DNA from: RYN-230 sp036497945
GTDB lineage: Bacteria; Actinomycetota; Actinomycetes; Streptosporangiales; Streptosporangiaceae
Direction of reading: 5' to 3'
DNA: 64,000 bases
NCBI GenBank assembly: GCA_036497945.1
Contig: DASXIN010000041.1
Location: 1-64,000 of the forward strand
Translations under genes and position numbers: made by a program
The notes under the pieces: model-generated
Databases searched by the model: none
What the model was told of the DNA's origin: nothing
Seen by the model: only the letters and a program-made list of their open reading frames with translations
In this document: positions 28,463-36,620 of the stretch, one piece after another
Position numbering within the stretch: position 1 is the stretch's first letter
How the letters are laid out: the number at the start of each line of letters is the position of its first letter

Positions 28463-28921
28463 ATGATCGATGAGCGACTTCAGGAACTCGGCATCGTCCT
28501 GTCCCCGGTTTTCCCGCCCGCGGGCAACTACCTCGGCTGTGTCATCGACGACGGCCTGGTCCAGGTCAGCGGGCACGGTCCGGTCAACGGCGACACCATC
28601 ATCCGCGGCAAGGTCGGGGCGGAGCTGACCCTGGAACAGGGCCGGGAGGCGGCCCGGCTCACCGCGCTGTCCATCTTGGCCACGCTGCGGGCCGAGCTCG
28701 GCGACCTGGACCGGATCGCCCGGATCGTCAAGGTGTTCGGCATGGTCAACGTCGCACCCGGCTTCACCCAGACCCCGGCGGTCATCGATGGCTGCTCCGA
28801 CCTGCTGGTGGCGGTGTTCGGCGCGGCCGGGCGGCACGCCCGCAGCGCGGTCGGCCTGGCCGAGCTGCCCATCGGCATCGCGGTGGAGATCGAGCTGACC
28901 GCCCGGCTGCGGCCCGCCTAA
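28463..28921 (+). CDS. RidA/YjgF-type enamine deaminase
   Basis: 152 aa. RidA-family sequence: GNYLGCVIDDGLVQVSGHGPVNGD at the N-terminus, TLEQGREAARLTALSILATLR, VKVFGMVNVAPGFTQTPAVIDGCSDLLVAVFG and a C-terminal PIGIAVEIELTARL. The usual catalytic Arg/Glu region is of the YjgF-like variant. It probably removes reactive enamine/imine intermediates released by PLP enzymes. Almost no ribosome site precedes ATG 28463, so a leaderless transcript is possible. It lies between the PLP decarboxylase and lysA. Confidence 0.88.
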   Translation: MIDERLQELGIVLSPVFPPAGNYLGCVIDDGLVQVSGHGPVNGDTIIRGKVGAELTLEQGREAARLTALSILATLRAELGDLDRIARIVKVFGMVNVAPGFTQTPAVIDGCSDLLVAVFGAAGRHARSAVGLAELPIGIAVEIELTARLRPA

Positions 28922-28935
28922 CGGCCGGGCCGGAC

Positions 28936-29190
28936 TCAGAGGAATTGGCCGGGGGAGTCCTCCGGGTCGCCGCGCCAGGTCACCGCGATGACCTCGCTGG
29001 GGTCGATGACCGTCCACCCGGTCTCGCGCTCCAGCCGGATCAGGCCGTCCGGGCGGAGCTGCACCCCGGTCAGCTTCTTGTCCTCCGCGGTCGGGAAGGA
29101 GACCTGCCCGATCCTGCTCACCAGCATGGAAATCGACCCGGACTTGCCGATGAGGGGCTGGAGCAGGTCGCGCATGGTGTCGCCGGTCAT
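28936..29190 (-). CDS. Small conserved hypothetical protein
   Basis: 84 aa from ATG 29190 with GGAGG at ideal distance. Sequence LLQPLIGKSGSISMLVSRIGQVSFP, LTGVQLRPDGLIRLERETGWTVIDPSEVIAVTWRG suggests a small all-beta fold. No family recognised. It lies 41 bp downstream of lysA on the same strand. Confidence 0.65.
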   Translation of the reverse strand: MTGDTMRDLLQPLIGKSGSISMLVSRIGQVSFPTAEDKKLTGVQLRPDGLIRLERETGWTVIDPSEVIAVTWRGDPEDSPGQFL

Positions 29191-29231
29191 GATCCACCTC
29201 CGGGTGTCCTAACCCAAGGATGCCTGGCGGA

Positions 29232-30485
29232 TCAGGCCGGCGGCACATCTCTCGACATCAAGTCGGCCAGCGTCTCCCGGCGGACCACCAGGCGGGGCTG
29301 GCCGTCGCGGACGAACAGCACCGGCGGGCGCAGCGCGCCGTTGTAGTTGTTGGCCATGGTGCCGCAGTACGCGCCGGTCACCGGCATGGCCACCAGGTCA
29401 CCCGGGCGCGGGTCGCGCAGCGGCACCCCGCTGATCAGCCGGTCGCCGGATTCGCAGTGCCGCCCGACCAGCTCGACCGATCGGCCGCCGCCGACCCGGC
29501 TGGTCACGGTGGCCTCGAACCGCTGGCCGTACAGCGCCACCTCCAGATTGTCGGCCATCCCGCCGTCCACGGCCACGAACCGCGGGTCGTCCCCCTTGAC
29601 TGAGACGACCTGGTACACGGTCACCCCGAACGGGGCGACCAGGCTGCGTCCCGGCTCGATGATGAGCTGCGCGCCGGGCGGCAGGCAGCGCCGGGCCGCG
29701 GCGGCCAGTGCGCCGACCCAATCCTCCGGGCTGGGCGGCTGGTCGGCGTAGGTGTACCGGACGCCCAGCCCGCCACCCAGGTTGTAGGTGCCGAACTCAC
29801 CCAGCCCGGCGACGGCCTCGACCGCCCTGGTGTACGGCTCGGCCGACAGAATCTGCGAGCCGATGTGCAGGTGCAGGCCGTCCAGCCGGAGGTTGCCGCC
29901 GCGCAGCCGGTCGATCGCGGCCCGGGCCGCGGGCAGTGGCAGGCCGAACTTGGACCCGGCCTGGCCGGTGGCCACCGCGTCATAGGTGTCCGGCCGGACC
30001 CCGGGCAGCACCCGGATCAGCACCGGCTGCCCAGCGGCGGCCAGCTCGTCCAGCCGGTCGATGTCGTCGGTGTTGTCGATCACGACCAGCCCGACGCCGG
30101 CCTCGACCGCGCGCTGGAGTTCGGCCGTGGTCTTGGCGTTGCCGTGCATGACGATCCGGGCCGGGTCGACCCCGCCGGCCAGCGCCATGGCCAATTCGCC
30201 CTGCCCGGCCACGTCCACCCCGATGCCCTCCTCGGCCATCAGCCGGTACATGGCCGTGCTCGGGAACGCCTTGGACGCGAACACCATCCGCGCACTCGGC
30301 CAGGCCGCGTCCAGCGCCCGGCGAAAGCGGCGGACCTGGGCGCGGACCGCCGCCTCGTCGACGACGTACAGCGGGGTGCCCCACTCGGCGGCCAGGTCGG
30401 CCAGCCGGCAGCCGCCCACCACCAGCTCGCCGTCCGCGTCCACCCCGGAGCCGGGTGGGAATAGCCCAAGCACTGTCGTGGTCAT
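29232..30485 (-). CDS. lysA: Diaminopimelate decarboxylase-type enzyme
   Basis: 417 aa, fold-type III PLP decarboxylase that should convert meso-diaminopimelate to lysine. PLP Lys in MVFASKAFPS (about residue 71). Further blocks are LDGLHLHIGSQI, YNLGGGLGVRY, IIEPGRSLVAPFG, RHCESGDRLIS and GAYCGTMANNYNG. Length fits LysA. ATG 30485 after GGAGGT. It stands apart from argS/hom/thrC, the usual partners in actinobacteria, so it may be a second copy with a specialised substrate. Its start overlaps the stop of a 35-codon ORF (ATGA). Confidence 0.9.
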   Translation of the reverse strand: MTTTVLGLFPPGSGVDADGELVVGGCRLADLAAEWGTPLYVVDEAAVRAQVRRFRRALDAAWPSARMVFASKAFPSTAMYRLMAEEGIGVDVAGQGELAMALAGGVDPARIVMHGNAKTTAELQRAVEAGVGLVVIDNTDDIDRLDELAAAGQPVLIRVLPGVRPDTYDAVATGQAGSKFGLPLPAARAAIDRLRGGNLRLDGLHLHIGSQILSAEPYTRAVEAVAGLGEFGTYNLGGGLGVRYTYADQPPSPEDWVGALAAAARRCLPPGAQLIIEPGRSLVAPFGVTVYQVVSVKGDDPRFVAVDGGMADNLEVALYGQRFEATVTSRVGGGRSVELVGRHCESGDRLISGVPLRDPRPGDLVAMPVTGAYCGTMANNYNGALRPPVLFVRDGQPRLVVRRETLADLMSRDVPPA

Positions 30486-30589
30486 GCAGGCTCGACCTCC
30501 AGCGCCAGTTCCTCCTGCTCGGCATCGGACACGGCGTCGTGTACGTTCGCCGCCACCGCGCCGGGCTGAGCCGAGTGTGCCCGCATCAT
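30482..30589 (-). CDS. Possible 35-aa peptide coupled to lysA
   Basis: MMRAHSAQPGAVAANVHDAV continues with an acidic helix-forming half (SDAEQEELALEVEPA). Its TGA overlaps the lysA ATG (ATGA), a layout typical of translational coupling, and it is the first ORF in the 323-bp gap 30486-30808. The ribosome site is weak. No family known; it could be a leader peptide, a small protein or a chance frame. Confidence 0.3.
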   Translation of the reverse strand: MMRAHSAQPGAVAANVHDAVSDAEQEELALEVEPA

Positions 30590-30764
30590 TATGTGCTCAT
30601 CGCGGCGCAGGTGCTTTGTCCACCTCGTCGTACTCGCCAGCCTTGACTGCGGCTAGAGACTCCGGTCGGGGGTTGACCGGGACCGGCCGGCCAGGGCTGC
30701 GGTAGGGCTCGCTCCTGGACGCTGTGACCAAACCGTGTCGTGAGAGTAAGCCACCGGAGCTTAT

Positions 30765-30775
30765 ATACCGAGTAT
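30765..30775. promoter_or_regulatory. Inverted repeat upstream of PadR gene
   Basis: ATAC-CGA-GTAT in an AT-rich island (TTATATACCGAGTATG) 34 bp before the PadR start. PadR regulators usually bind such short inverted repeats in their own promoters, so this is the best operator candidate. Confidence 0.4.
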
Positions 30776-30808
30776 GCTTCCCGGCATGATACTGGTTCGG
30801 GAGGCGTC

Positions 30809-31396
30809 ATGAGCGTCCGGCACGCACTGCTCGCGCTGCTCAGCGAGGGTCCCAAATACGGGCTCCAGCTCCGTGAGGAGTTCGAGGCGCGGACCGGCGA
30901 GGTGTGGCCGCTGAACGTCGGCCAGGTGTACACCACGCTGCAGCGGCTGGAGCGGGACGGGCTGGTGCAGTCCGACGGCACCGAGGACGCTGGCCCGCAG
31001 AAGGGGTTCCGGATCACTCCGGACGGCACCGAGGAACTGGCCCGGTGGCTGCGCACGCCGCCCGACCTGGCCTCGCCGCCGCGCGATGAGCTGGTGATGA
31101 AGATCCTGGTGGCGGTGCGGGTGCCGGGTACCGACGTGCGTGAGGTGATCCAGGCGCACCGCCGCTACCTGGTGCAGCTGATGCAGCAGTGGACCCGGAT
31201 CAAAGAGGAAGAGGCCGAGAATGACCTCGGCCTGGCGCTGGTGGTGGACGCCGAGCTGTTCCGGCTGGATGCGGTCATCCGCTGGCTGGACGCGGCGGAC
31301 GGCCGCCTCAAGCGGGCCGGCGCCGAGCCGGTCCCGGTCCCGCCCACCCCGGCCGCGCTGCCCCGGCTGCGCCGCCGGGTGGGGGTGCAACGGTGA
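30809..31396 (+). CDS. PadR family transcriptional regulator
   Basis: 195 aa. N-terminal winged helix: MSVRHALLALLSEGPKYGLQLREEFEARTG, LNVGQVYTTLQRLERDGLVQ and KGFRITPDGTEELARWL; the C-terminal Vir-like dimerisation domain starts near residue 90. ATG 30809 after GGGAGG; the frame open to 30740 is ignored. It precedes an ABC ATPase and FtsX-type permease on the same strand, a common arrangement in which PadR represses the exporter until a ligand binds. Confidence 0.92.
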   Translation: MSVRHALLALLSEGPKYGLQLREEFEARTGEVWPLNVGQVYTTLQRLERDGLVQSDGTEDAGPQKGFRITPDGTEELARWLRTPPDLASPPRDELVMKILVAVRVPGTDVREVIQAHRRYLVQLMQQWTRIKEEEAENDLGLALVVDAELFRLDAVIRWLDAADGRLKRAGAEPVPVPPTPAALPRLRRRVGVQR

Positions 31397-31434
31397 GCCA
31401 TCCAGATCCCAGACGGGAAGGCAGAGGTACGGGG

Positions 31435-32157
31435 ATGAGCGTGCTGGAACTACAGGAGGTGTCCCGGACGTACGGCGCCGGCGCGGGCGTGGTGCACGCG
31501 CTGTGCGACGTCAGCCTGTCGGTGCGGGCCGGCGAGATGGTCGCCGTGATGGGGCCCAGTGGCTCGGGCAAGTCCACGCTGCTGACCATCGCGGGCAGCC
31601 TGGAGGACCCGAGCAGCGGTGAGGTGCTGGTGGCCGGCGCACCGCTGTCCCGGATGTCGCGCAACGACAAGGCCCGGCTGCGCCGGCGCACGGTCGGCTA
31701 CGTGTTCCAGGACTTCAACCTGCTGCCCGGGCTGACCGCGACAGAGAACGTCGCGCTGCCACTGGAACTGGACGGCATGGCGGCGGGCAAGGCCCGGGCG
31801 GCCGGGCTGCGCGCGCTGGACGGGCTGGGCCTGAGCGAGCGGGCCGGCCAGTACCCGGACGAGCTGTCCGGCGGCGAGCGGCAGCGGGTGGCCATCGCCC
31901 GCGCCGTGGCCGGGGAGCGCCGCCTGCTGCTGGCCGACGAGCCGTCCGGCGCGCTGGACTCGGCCAACGGTGAGGCGGTCATGCGGCTGATCCACGACGC
32001 GTGCAAGCGCGGCGTGGCCGCCGTGGTGGTCACCCACGACGCGCAGCTCGCGTCCTGGGCCGACCGGGTGGTGTTCCTGCGCGACGGGCGCGTCGTGGAC
32101 CAGACCGCGCCGCTGCCCGGCCCCGAGTCGCTGCTGACCCCGGGGCAGAACCAGTGA
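31435..32157 (+). CDS. ABC transporter ATP-binding protein (LolD/MacB type)
   Basis: 240 aa. Walker A GPSGSGKST, Q-loop FQDFNLLPGLT, signature LSGGERQRVAIARA, Walker B LLLADEPSGALD and the H-loop VVVTHD are all intact. ATG 31435 is used; a GTG at 31393 overlapping the PadR stop would add 14 residues of linker. It is coupled to the permease by a GTGA overlap at 32154. With an FtsX-like partner this is a mechanotransducing type VII ABC system, often exporting peptides or antibiotics. Confidence 0.94.
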   Translation: MSVLELQEVSRTYGAGAGVVHALCDVSLSVRAGEMVAVMGPSGSGKSTLLTIAGSLEDPSSGEVLVAGAPLSRMSRNDKARLRRRTVGYVFQDFNLLPGLTATENVALPLELDGMAAGKARAAGLRALDGLGLSERAGQYPDELSGGERQRVAIARAVAGERRLLLADEPSGALDSANGEAVMRLIHDACKRGVAAVVVTHDAQLASWADRVVFLRDGRVVDQTAPLPGPESLLTPGQNQ

Positions 32158-34667
32158 GCACCGGGCTGCTGGAGCGGCCGGCCCCGGCGGGAACCGGTAA
32201 CGGGGGCGTTCCCGCGCGCCGGGCCGTGATCCGCTGGGCGTGGCGGATGTTCCGCCGCGAGTGGCGCCAGCAACTGCTGGTGCTGGGGCTGATCGTGGTC
32301 GCGGTGGCCGCCATCGTGGTCGGCTCGGCGGTGGCCCACGACACGCCGCCCGCAGCCAACGCGGGGTTCGGCACGGCCACCGACATGGCCACGTTCCAGG
32401 CCCCCGACCCGCACCTGAACAGCCAGATCGCTGCGCTGCAGCACCGGTTCGGCACGGTCGACGTGATCGAGAACCAGAAGGTGGCCATCCCTGGCTCGAT
32501 CAACACCTACGACCTGCGTGCGCAGAACCCGCACGGCCGGTACGGGCAGCCCCTGCTGTCCCTGGTCTCCGGGCACTACCCGGACGGCCCGGGCCAGGTC
32601 GCGGTGACCAGCGGCGTGGCCGCGCCGCTGCACCTCAGCATCGGCAGCACGCTGCGGTCGGGCGGCACGTCCCGGCGGGTGGTCGGCATCGTGCAGAACC
32701 CGCAGAGCCTGCTGGACGAGTTCGCGCTGGTGGTGCCGGGCCAGGTCACCGCGCCGACCCAGGTCACCGTGCTGTTCGACGCGCCCGGGGTGCGCCCGCA
32801 CTCGATCGGCCCGAACGTGCAGACCCCGGGGTCGGCGACGGCGAACAGCAGCAACCCGCTCAACCCGACCACGATCGTGCTCGCCCTGGCCACGGTGGGC
32901 ATGCTGCTCATCGCGCTGGTCGCGGTGGGCGGCTTCACCGTGCTGGCCCAGCGCCGGATGCGCTCGCTGGGCATGCTGGGTGCCCTCGGCGCCACCGACC
33001 GGAACATCCGGCTGGTGGTCCGGATCAACGGTGTGCTGGTCGGCGTGACCGGCGCGGTGGCCGGGCTGGTGCTCGGCCTGGCCGCCTGGCTGGCCTACCG
33101 GCCAGTCGTCGAATCGGACGCCCATCACCTGATCGGGCCGTTCCAGCTGCCCTGGATAGTGATCGGCCCGGCCATGGCGCTGGCCGTGCTGGCCACCTAC
33201 TTTGCCGCGTCCCGGCCGGCCCGGGCCATCACCCGGATCCCGGTGGTGACCGCGCTGGCTGGGCGGCCCGCCCCGCCCAAGCAGGTGCACCGCTCGGCGC
33301 TGCCCGGCCTGATCGTGCTGGCCGTGGCCGTGGTGCTGTTCGGTTACACCGGCACGACCAACGGCAACGGCAACGGCGCAGCGCTGGAACTGGTGCTCGG
33401 CTTCGTCGCGCTGATCGCGGCGGTCATCCTGCTCGCCCCGTTCTGCCTGACCGTGCTCGCCCAGTTCGGTCGCCGGGCCCCCATCGCGGCCCGGCTGGCC
33501 CTGCGTGACCTGAACCGCTACCGGGCCCGCTCCGGCTCGGCGCTGGCCGCCATCACGCTCGGCGTGCTGATCGCGGTGATGGTCATCGTGCTGTCCGCGC
33601 AGCGGTTCGGCAACGTGCTCGACTGGGCCGGGCCCAACGTGGCATCCAACCAGATCATCGTGTACACGCCCAACGGGCAGGGCGGTCCGGGTGCGCCGAG
33701 CGGCCCAGCGGTCAAGGGCAGCCCGCAGTCGTGGGCGCGGACCGCACATGCCATCGCGGCCGCGCTCGGCTCGCATGAGGTCGTGCAGCTGATACAGCCG
33801 AGTGCGAGCCTGAACCACGCGGCGGCCGGGCGGCAGTGGAACGGAATGATCTACCTGGCCACGCCGCAGCTGCTGCACAGTTTCGGCATCCCGGCCAGCC
33901 AGGTCGATCCGAACGCGGACATCCTCACCATGCGGCCCGGGCTGTCCGGGCTGGGCAAGATGCAGCTGATCAACGGCCTCAAGGGCGGCGCCACACCGGG
34001 TCCGCAGGGCCAGCCGACGTACCCCTGCCCGAGGACCTCCTGCCTGGCCAACCCGGTGATCCAGGAGCTCGGCGCGCTGCCGTCGGGCACCTCGGCGCCC
34101 AACACGGTGATCACCGAGCACGCCATCCGCACCCTGCACATCACGGGCACGTCGAACACGGTGGGCTGGCTCATCCAGGCGCCGAACCCGCCCACCGCGG
34201 GGCAGATCACCAACGCGCGGCTCACCGCGTCGGCCGCCGGGATGTCCATCGAGACCAAGAACAGCATCCCGACGTCGGCGGACATCATCAACTGGGCCAC
34301 CGTGTTCGGCATCGTGCTGGCGCTGGGCATCCTGGCCATGACGGTCGGCCTGATCCGCAGCGAAACCGCCAGCGACCTGCGCACCCTGGCCGCCACCGGG
34401 GCGAGCAGCTGGACCCGGCGGACCATCACCGCGGTCACCGCCGGGGCGCTGGGGCTGGCCGGCGCGGTGCTGGGCACGGTGGCCGCCTACGCCGCCGTCA
34501 TCGGGTACTCGTGGGACAACCAGCTCGAGAGCCTGTCCGAGCTGACCAACGTGCCGGTGACCAACCTGCTGCTGATCCTGGTCGGCATGCCACTGGCCGC
34601 GGCGGTGGCGGGCTGGCTGCTGGCGGGCCGGGAGCCGGACGCGATGGCGCGCCAGCCGATCGAGTGA
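32154..34667 (+). CDS. FtsX-like ABC permease
   Basis: 837 aa from the GTG overlapping the ATPase stop. Membrane spans: one near the N-terminus (QQLLVLGLIVVAVAAIVVG), a first FtsX domain of three spans (TTIVLALATVGMLLIALVAVGGF; LVGVTGAVAGLVLGLAAWL; VIGPAMALAVLATYFA), central spans around LPGLIVLAVAVVLFG and LALILLAPF-like, then a second FtsX domain (VFGIVLALGILAMTVGLI; AGALGLAGAVLGTVAAYAAVIG; LLLILVGMPLAAAVAGWLLAG). Two large extracellular domains lie between. The partner of the ATPase at 31435. Confidence 0.92.
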   Translation: MSTGLLERPAPAGTGNGGVPARRAVIRWAWRMFRREWRQQLLVLGLIVVAVAAIVVGSAVAHDTPPAANAGFGTATDMATFQAPDPHLNSQIAALQHRFGTVDVIENQKVAIPGSINTYDLRAQNPHGRYGQPLLSLVSGHYPDGPGQVAVTSGVAAPLHLSIGSTLRSGGTSRRVVGIVQNPQSLLDEFALVVPGQVTAPTQVTVLFDAPGVRPHSIGPNVQTPGSATANSSNPLNPTTIVLALATVGMLLIALVAVGGFTVLAQRRMRSLGMLGALGATDRNIRLVVRINGVLVGVTGAVAGLVLGLAAWLAYRPVVESDAHHLIGPFQLPWIVIGPAMALAVLATYFAASRPARAITRIPVVTALAGRPAPPKQVHRSALPGLIVLAVAVVLFGYTGTTNGNGNGAALELVLGFVALIAAVILLAPFCLTVLAQFGRRAPIAARLALRDLNRYRARSGSALAAITLGVLIAVMVIVLSAQRFGNVLDWAGPNVASNQIIVYTPNGQGGPGAPSGPAVKGSPQSWARTAHAIAAALGSHEVVQLIQPSASLNHAAAGRQWNGMIYLATPQLLHSFGIPASQVDPNADILTMRPGLSGLGKMQLINGLKGGATPGPQGQPTYPCPRTSCLANPVIQELGALPSGTSAPNTVITEHAIRTLHITGTSNTVGWLIQAPNPPTAGQITNARLTASAAGMSIETKNSIPTSADIINWATVFGIVLALGILAMTVGLIRSETASDLRTLAATGASSWTRRTITAVTAGALGLAGAVLGTVAAYAAVIGYSWDNQLESLSELTNVPVTNLLLILVGMPLAAAVAGWLLAGREPDAMARQPIE

Positions 34668-34682
34668 CCGACGGGGTGCCCA

Positions 34683-34713
34683 GCGGGGCCCGGCACACTG
34701 TGCCGGGCCCCGC
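34683..34713. terminator. Perfect 14-bp hairpin between convergent genes
   Basis: A 14-bp stem (34683-34696 with 34700-34713) and a 3-nt loop lie between the permease stop (34667) and the convergent phosphodiesterase stop (34730). Suitable as a bidirectional terminator; no T-tract. Confidence 0.82.
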
Positions 34714-34729
34714 GTCCTGCTATTCGGTG

Positions 34730-36421
34730 TCAGTGCCGTCCGGTCGGCTCGGGCAGCACCGGGGTGTGCTCGATCCGCACCGCCTGCAGCGCGCCCGGGT
34801 CGAGGCCGAGCAGGGCCAGGATGGTCGGCGCGATCTGCGTCGTCTCCACCGGCGCGGCCACACTGGTCCCGCCTTGCCGGCCCGGCGCGACCACCAGGAT
34901 GGGCACGTTGCGGTCCTGCGGGTCATCGCCGCCGTGCTCGGCGATCTTGCTCTGCCCGCCGGTGTACACCACGCCGTGCTGCGCGATGCCGGTGATATCC
35001 GGATGACGTGGCTCGCTGACCGGCACGCCATACAGCGCGGCCGAGGCGGCCCCGGCATAGACCCGCTTCAGGCCGGAAGCGGTCACGGTGATCGGGGAAC
35101 CGCTGATGTTGTTACCCGCCGCGGAGTGGCTGAGCAGGTAGCTCTTGACGAAATCGGCCGCCGCCTGGGACCGGTCGCTCAGCCAGAGCAGCATGCCGTC
35201 ATCGTCGGTGGAGAACACGACCAGGTTGCCCGCTCCCGGGTGGGCGGCGGTCCAGGCTGCGTTGATGGCGGCCAGGATCGGCGCGTCCGGCACCCGGGCC
35301 AGGTCGTTCGGGTTGGTCGGCGACTGGCCGTGCTTGGCCGAGATGATGATGGCCGTGCTGCTGGCCAGCCCCTGGGCCTTGATCTCGGACTCCATCGCCC
35401 CGATCTTGGTGTTTATGTAGTTCAGCGCGCGGACCAGCAGCGGCCCCGGGATGGTGCCGCCGGGCAGGTAGCCGCCCTTCAGGCCGTCCGACGTGGGCAG
35501 CTTCTGGGCGGTCGACACGGTCTGGAAGTTCATCCCGAAGATGCCGGGCACGCCGACCCTGGCCGTGCGGCTGTGGTTGTAGCCGTCGATCTCGTTCAGG
35601 ATGGCCTGCACCTTGTACGAGTCGTACTGCATGGTGGCGGCGTTGTCGCTGGTCCAGTCCTGGCCGGCCGGGAAGCCGCTGGCCTGGCTGTTGATCTCCG
35701 GGGTGAAGAAGTCCTGCACCCCGGTGCCGGACGGCCCGTCGAACATCTGGTAGGCCGGGTGCTTGTCCGACCAGGCGGTGCGCAGCCCGGCCGCGCGGGC
35801 CACGTTGAAGATCGTGTTCACCTTGAGGTACTGGTTCGGGAAGATCGGCTTGCAGGTTGCCGCGTTGACCGGCAGCGCGGCCGGGTTGATCACATCCAGC
35901 GGGTTGCTGGTCATCTGCAGGATGTGCCCCGGCAGCCCCGGCAGTCCCTGGCCCGCGTCCAGCGCGTTGGAGTTGAGGTCGATGGCCTCCTCGTAGGCGG
36001 CCTCAGCGCCAGGGACCGGCCCGGAGCAGTTGGTGGTGCCGGCCGGGAACACGTCGTGGTTCCACGTGTCGTCGTAATAGACCCCGGTGACCCTGGGGTC
36101 GCCGCCGGTCACCTGGCCGGTCATCCCCGGCGAGGAGTCCGACGGGAACGGGGTCATCGCGTCGCTGTACTCGACGCCGTGGCGGTCCAGGCTGGCCAGC
36201 ACTGAGTGCGGGTAGGCCCGCACGTACCAGGCCAGGTCCTGCTGGTGCAGCCCATCCACGGAGATGAGCAGTACATGCCTGATCCGGTCGCCGTGGCCGC
36301 CGCCGGCCCCGGCCCGCGGGCTGGCCGCGGCCGAGGCTGACACCAAGGCTGTGCCCGCCATCAAAGCGGCGGCTACGCTCCCGGCCACCAGGGCCGCTCG
36401 TCCCACCGGTCTGCTGCGCAT
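34730..36421 (-). CDS. Secreted alkaline-phosphatase-fold phosphodiesterase
   Basis: 563 aa with an N-terminal signal peptide (MRSRPVGRAALVAGSVAAALMAG, cleavage near ASAAASP). The mature enzyme belongs to the alkaline phosphatase superfamily (nucleotide pyrophosphatase/phosphodiesterase type). First metal site HVLLISVDGLHQQDL (about 48-62); nucleophile region TPFPSDSSPGMTGQVTGG (Ser or Thr about 96); later metal sites AIIISAKHGQSP and SKIAEHGGDDPQDRNVP. Probably hydrolyses phosphodiesters outside the cell. The upstream region is shared with the divergent PadR gene at 36621. Confidence 0.88.
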   Translation of the reverse strand: MRSRPVGRAALVAGSVAAALMAGTALVSASAAASPRAGAGGGHGDRIRHVLLISVDGLHQQDLAWYVRAYPHSVLASLDRHGVEYSDAMTPFPSDSSPGMTGQVTGGDPRVTGVYYDDTWNHDVFPAGTTNCSGPVPGAEAAYEEAIDLNSNALDAGQGLPGLPGHILQMTSNPLDVINPAALPVNAATCKPIFPNQYLKVNTIFNVARAAGLRTAWSDKHPAYQMFDGPSGTGVQDFFTPEINSQASGFPAGQDWTSDNAATMQYDSYKVQAILNEIDGYNHSRTARVGVPGIFGMNFQTVSTAQKLPTSDGLKGGYLPGGTIPGPLLVRALNYINTKIGAMESEIKAQGLASSTAIIISAKHGQSPTNPNDLARVPDAPILAAINAAWTAAHPGAGNLVVFSTDDDGMLLWLSDRSQAAADFVKSYLLSHSAAGNNISGSPITVTASGLKRVYAGAASAALYGVPVSEPRHPDITGIAQHGVVYTGGQSKIAEHGGDDPQDRNVPILVVAPGRQGGTSVAAPVETTQIAPTILALLGLDPGALQAVRIEHTPVLPEPTGRH

Positions 36422-36567
36422 GAGGTCCTACCTCCCAGGAATACATCGCTGCGGACTGTCCCTGCCTCGATACCGGACCGAGGCGTCCCAGGGGGAACGG
36501 GGCGGCGACGGGACGGTGACAACCCGGTGCCCCGGCTTGCCCCGGACGCGGCCGCGTCGTAAGCTAG

Positions 36568-36577
36568 CGATATATCG
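36568..36577. promoter_or_regulatory. CGATATATCG palindrome, candidate PadR operator
   Basis: A perfect 10-bp AT-rich palindrome 43 bp before the second PadR gene's start, in otherwise GC-rich DNA. Palindromes of this CGATATATCG type are known in front of autoregulated actinobacterial PadR genes (from memory). Confidence 0.5.
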
Positions 36578-36620
36578 TGATTGTGTCGCGAGCGTTATGG
36601 CGAGCCGTCGGGAGGTCAGC

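Noticed and set aside
31698..34139. 813-codon minus-strand open frame opposite the ABC ATPase and permease
   Set aside because: It is a shadow of the GC-rich plus-strand genes: His/Arg/Gln-rich translation, no domains, and the plus strand encodes intact motif-bearing proteins.
33836..36205. 789-codon plus-strand open frame
   Set aside because: Out-of-frame reading of the permease end plus antisense of the secreted phosphodiesterase; crosses a strong terminator.
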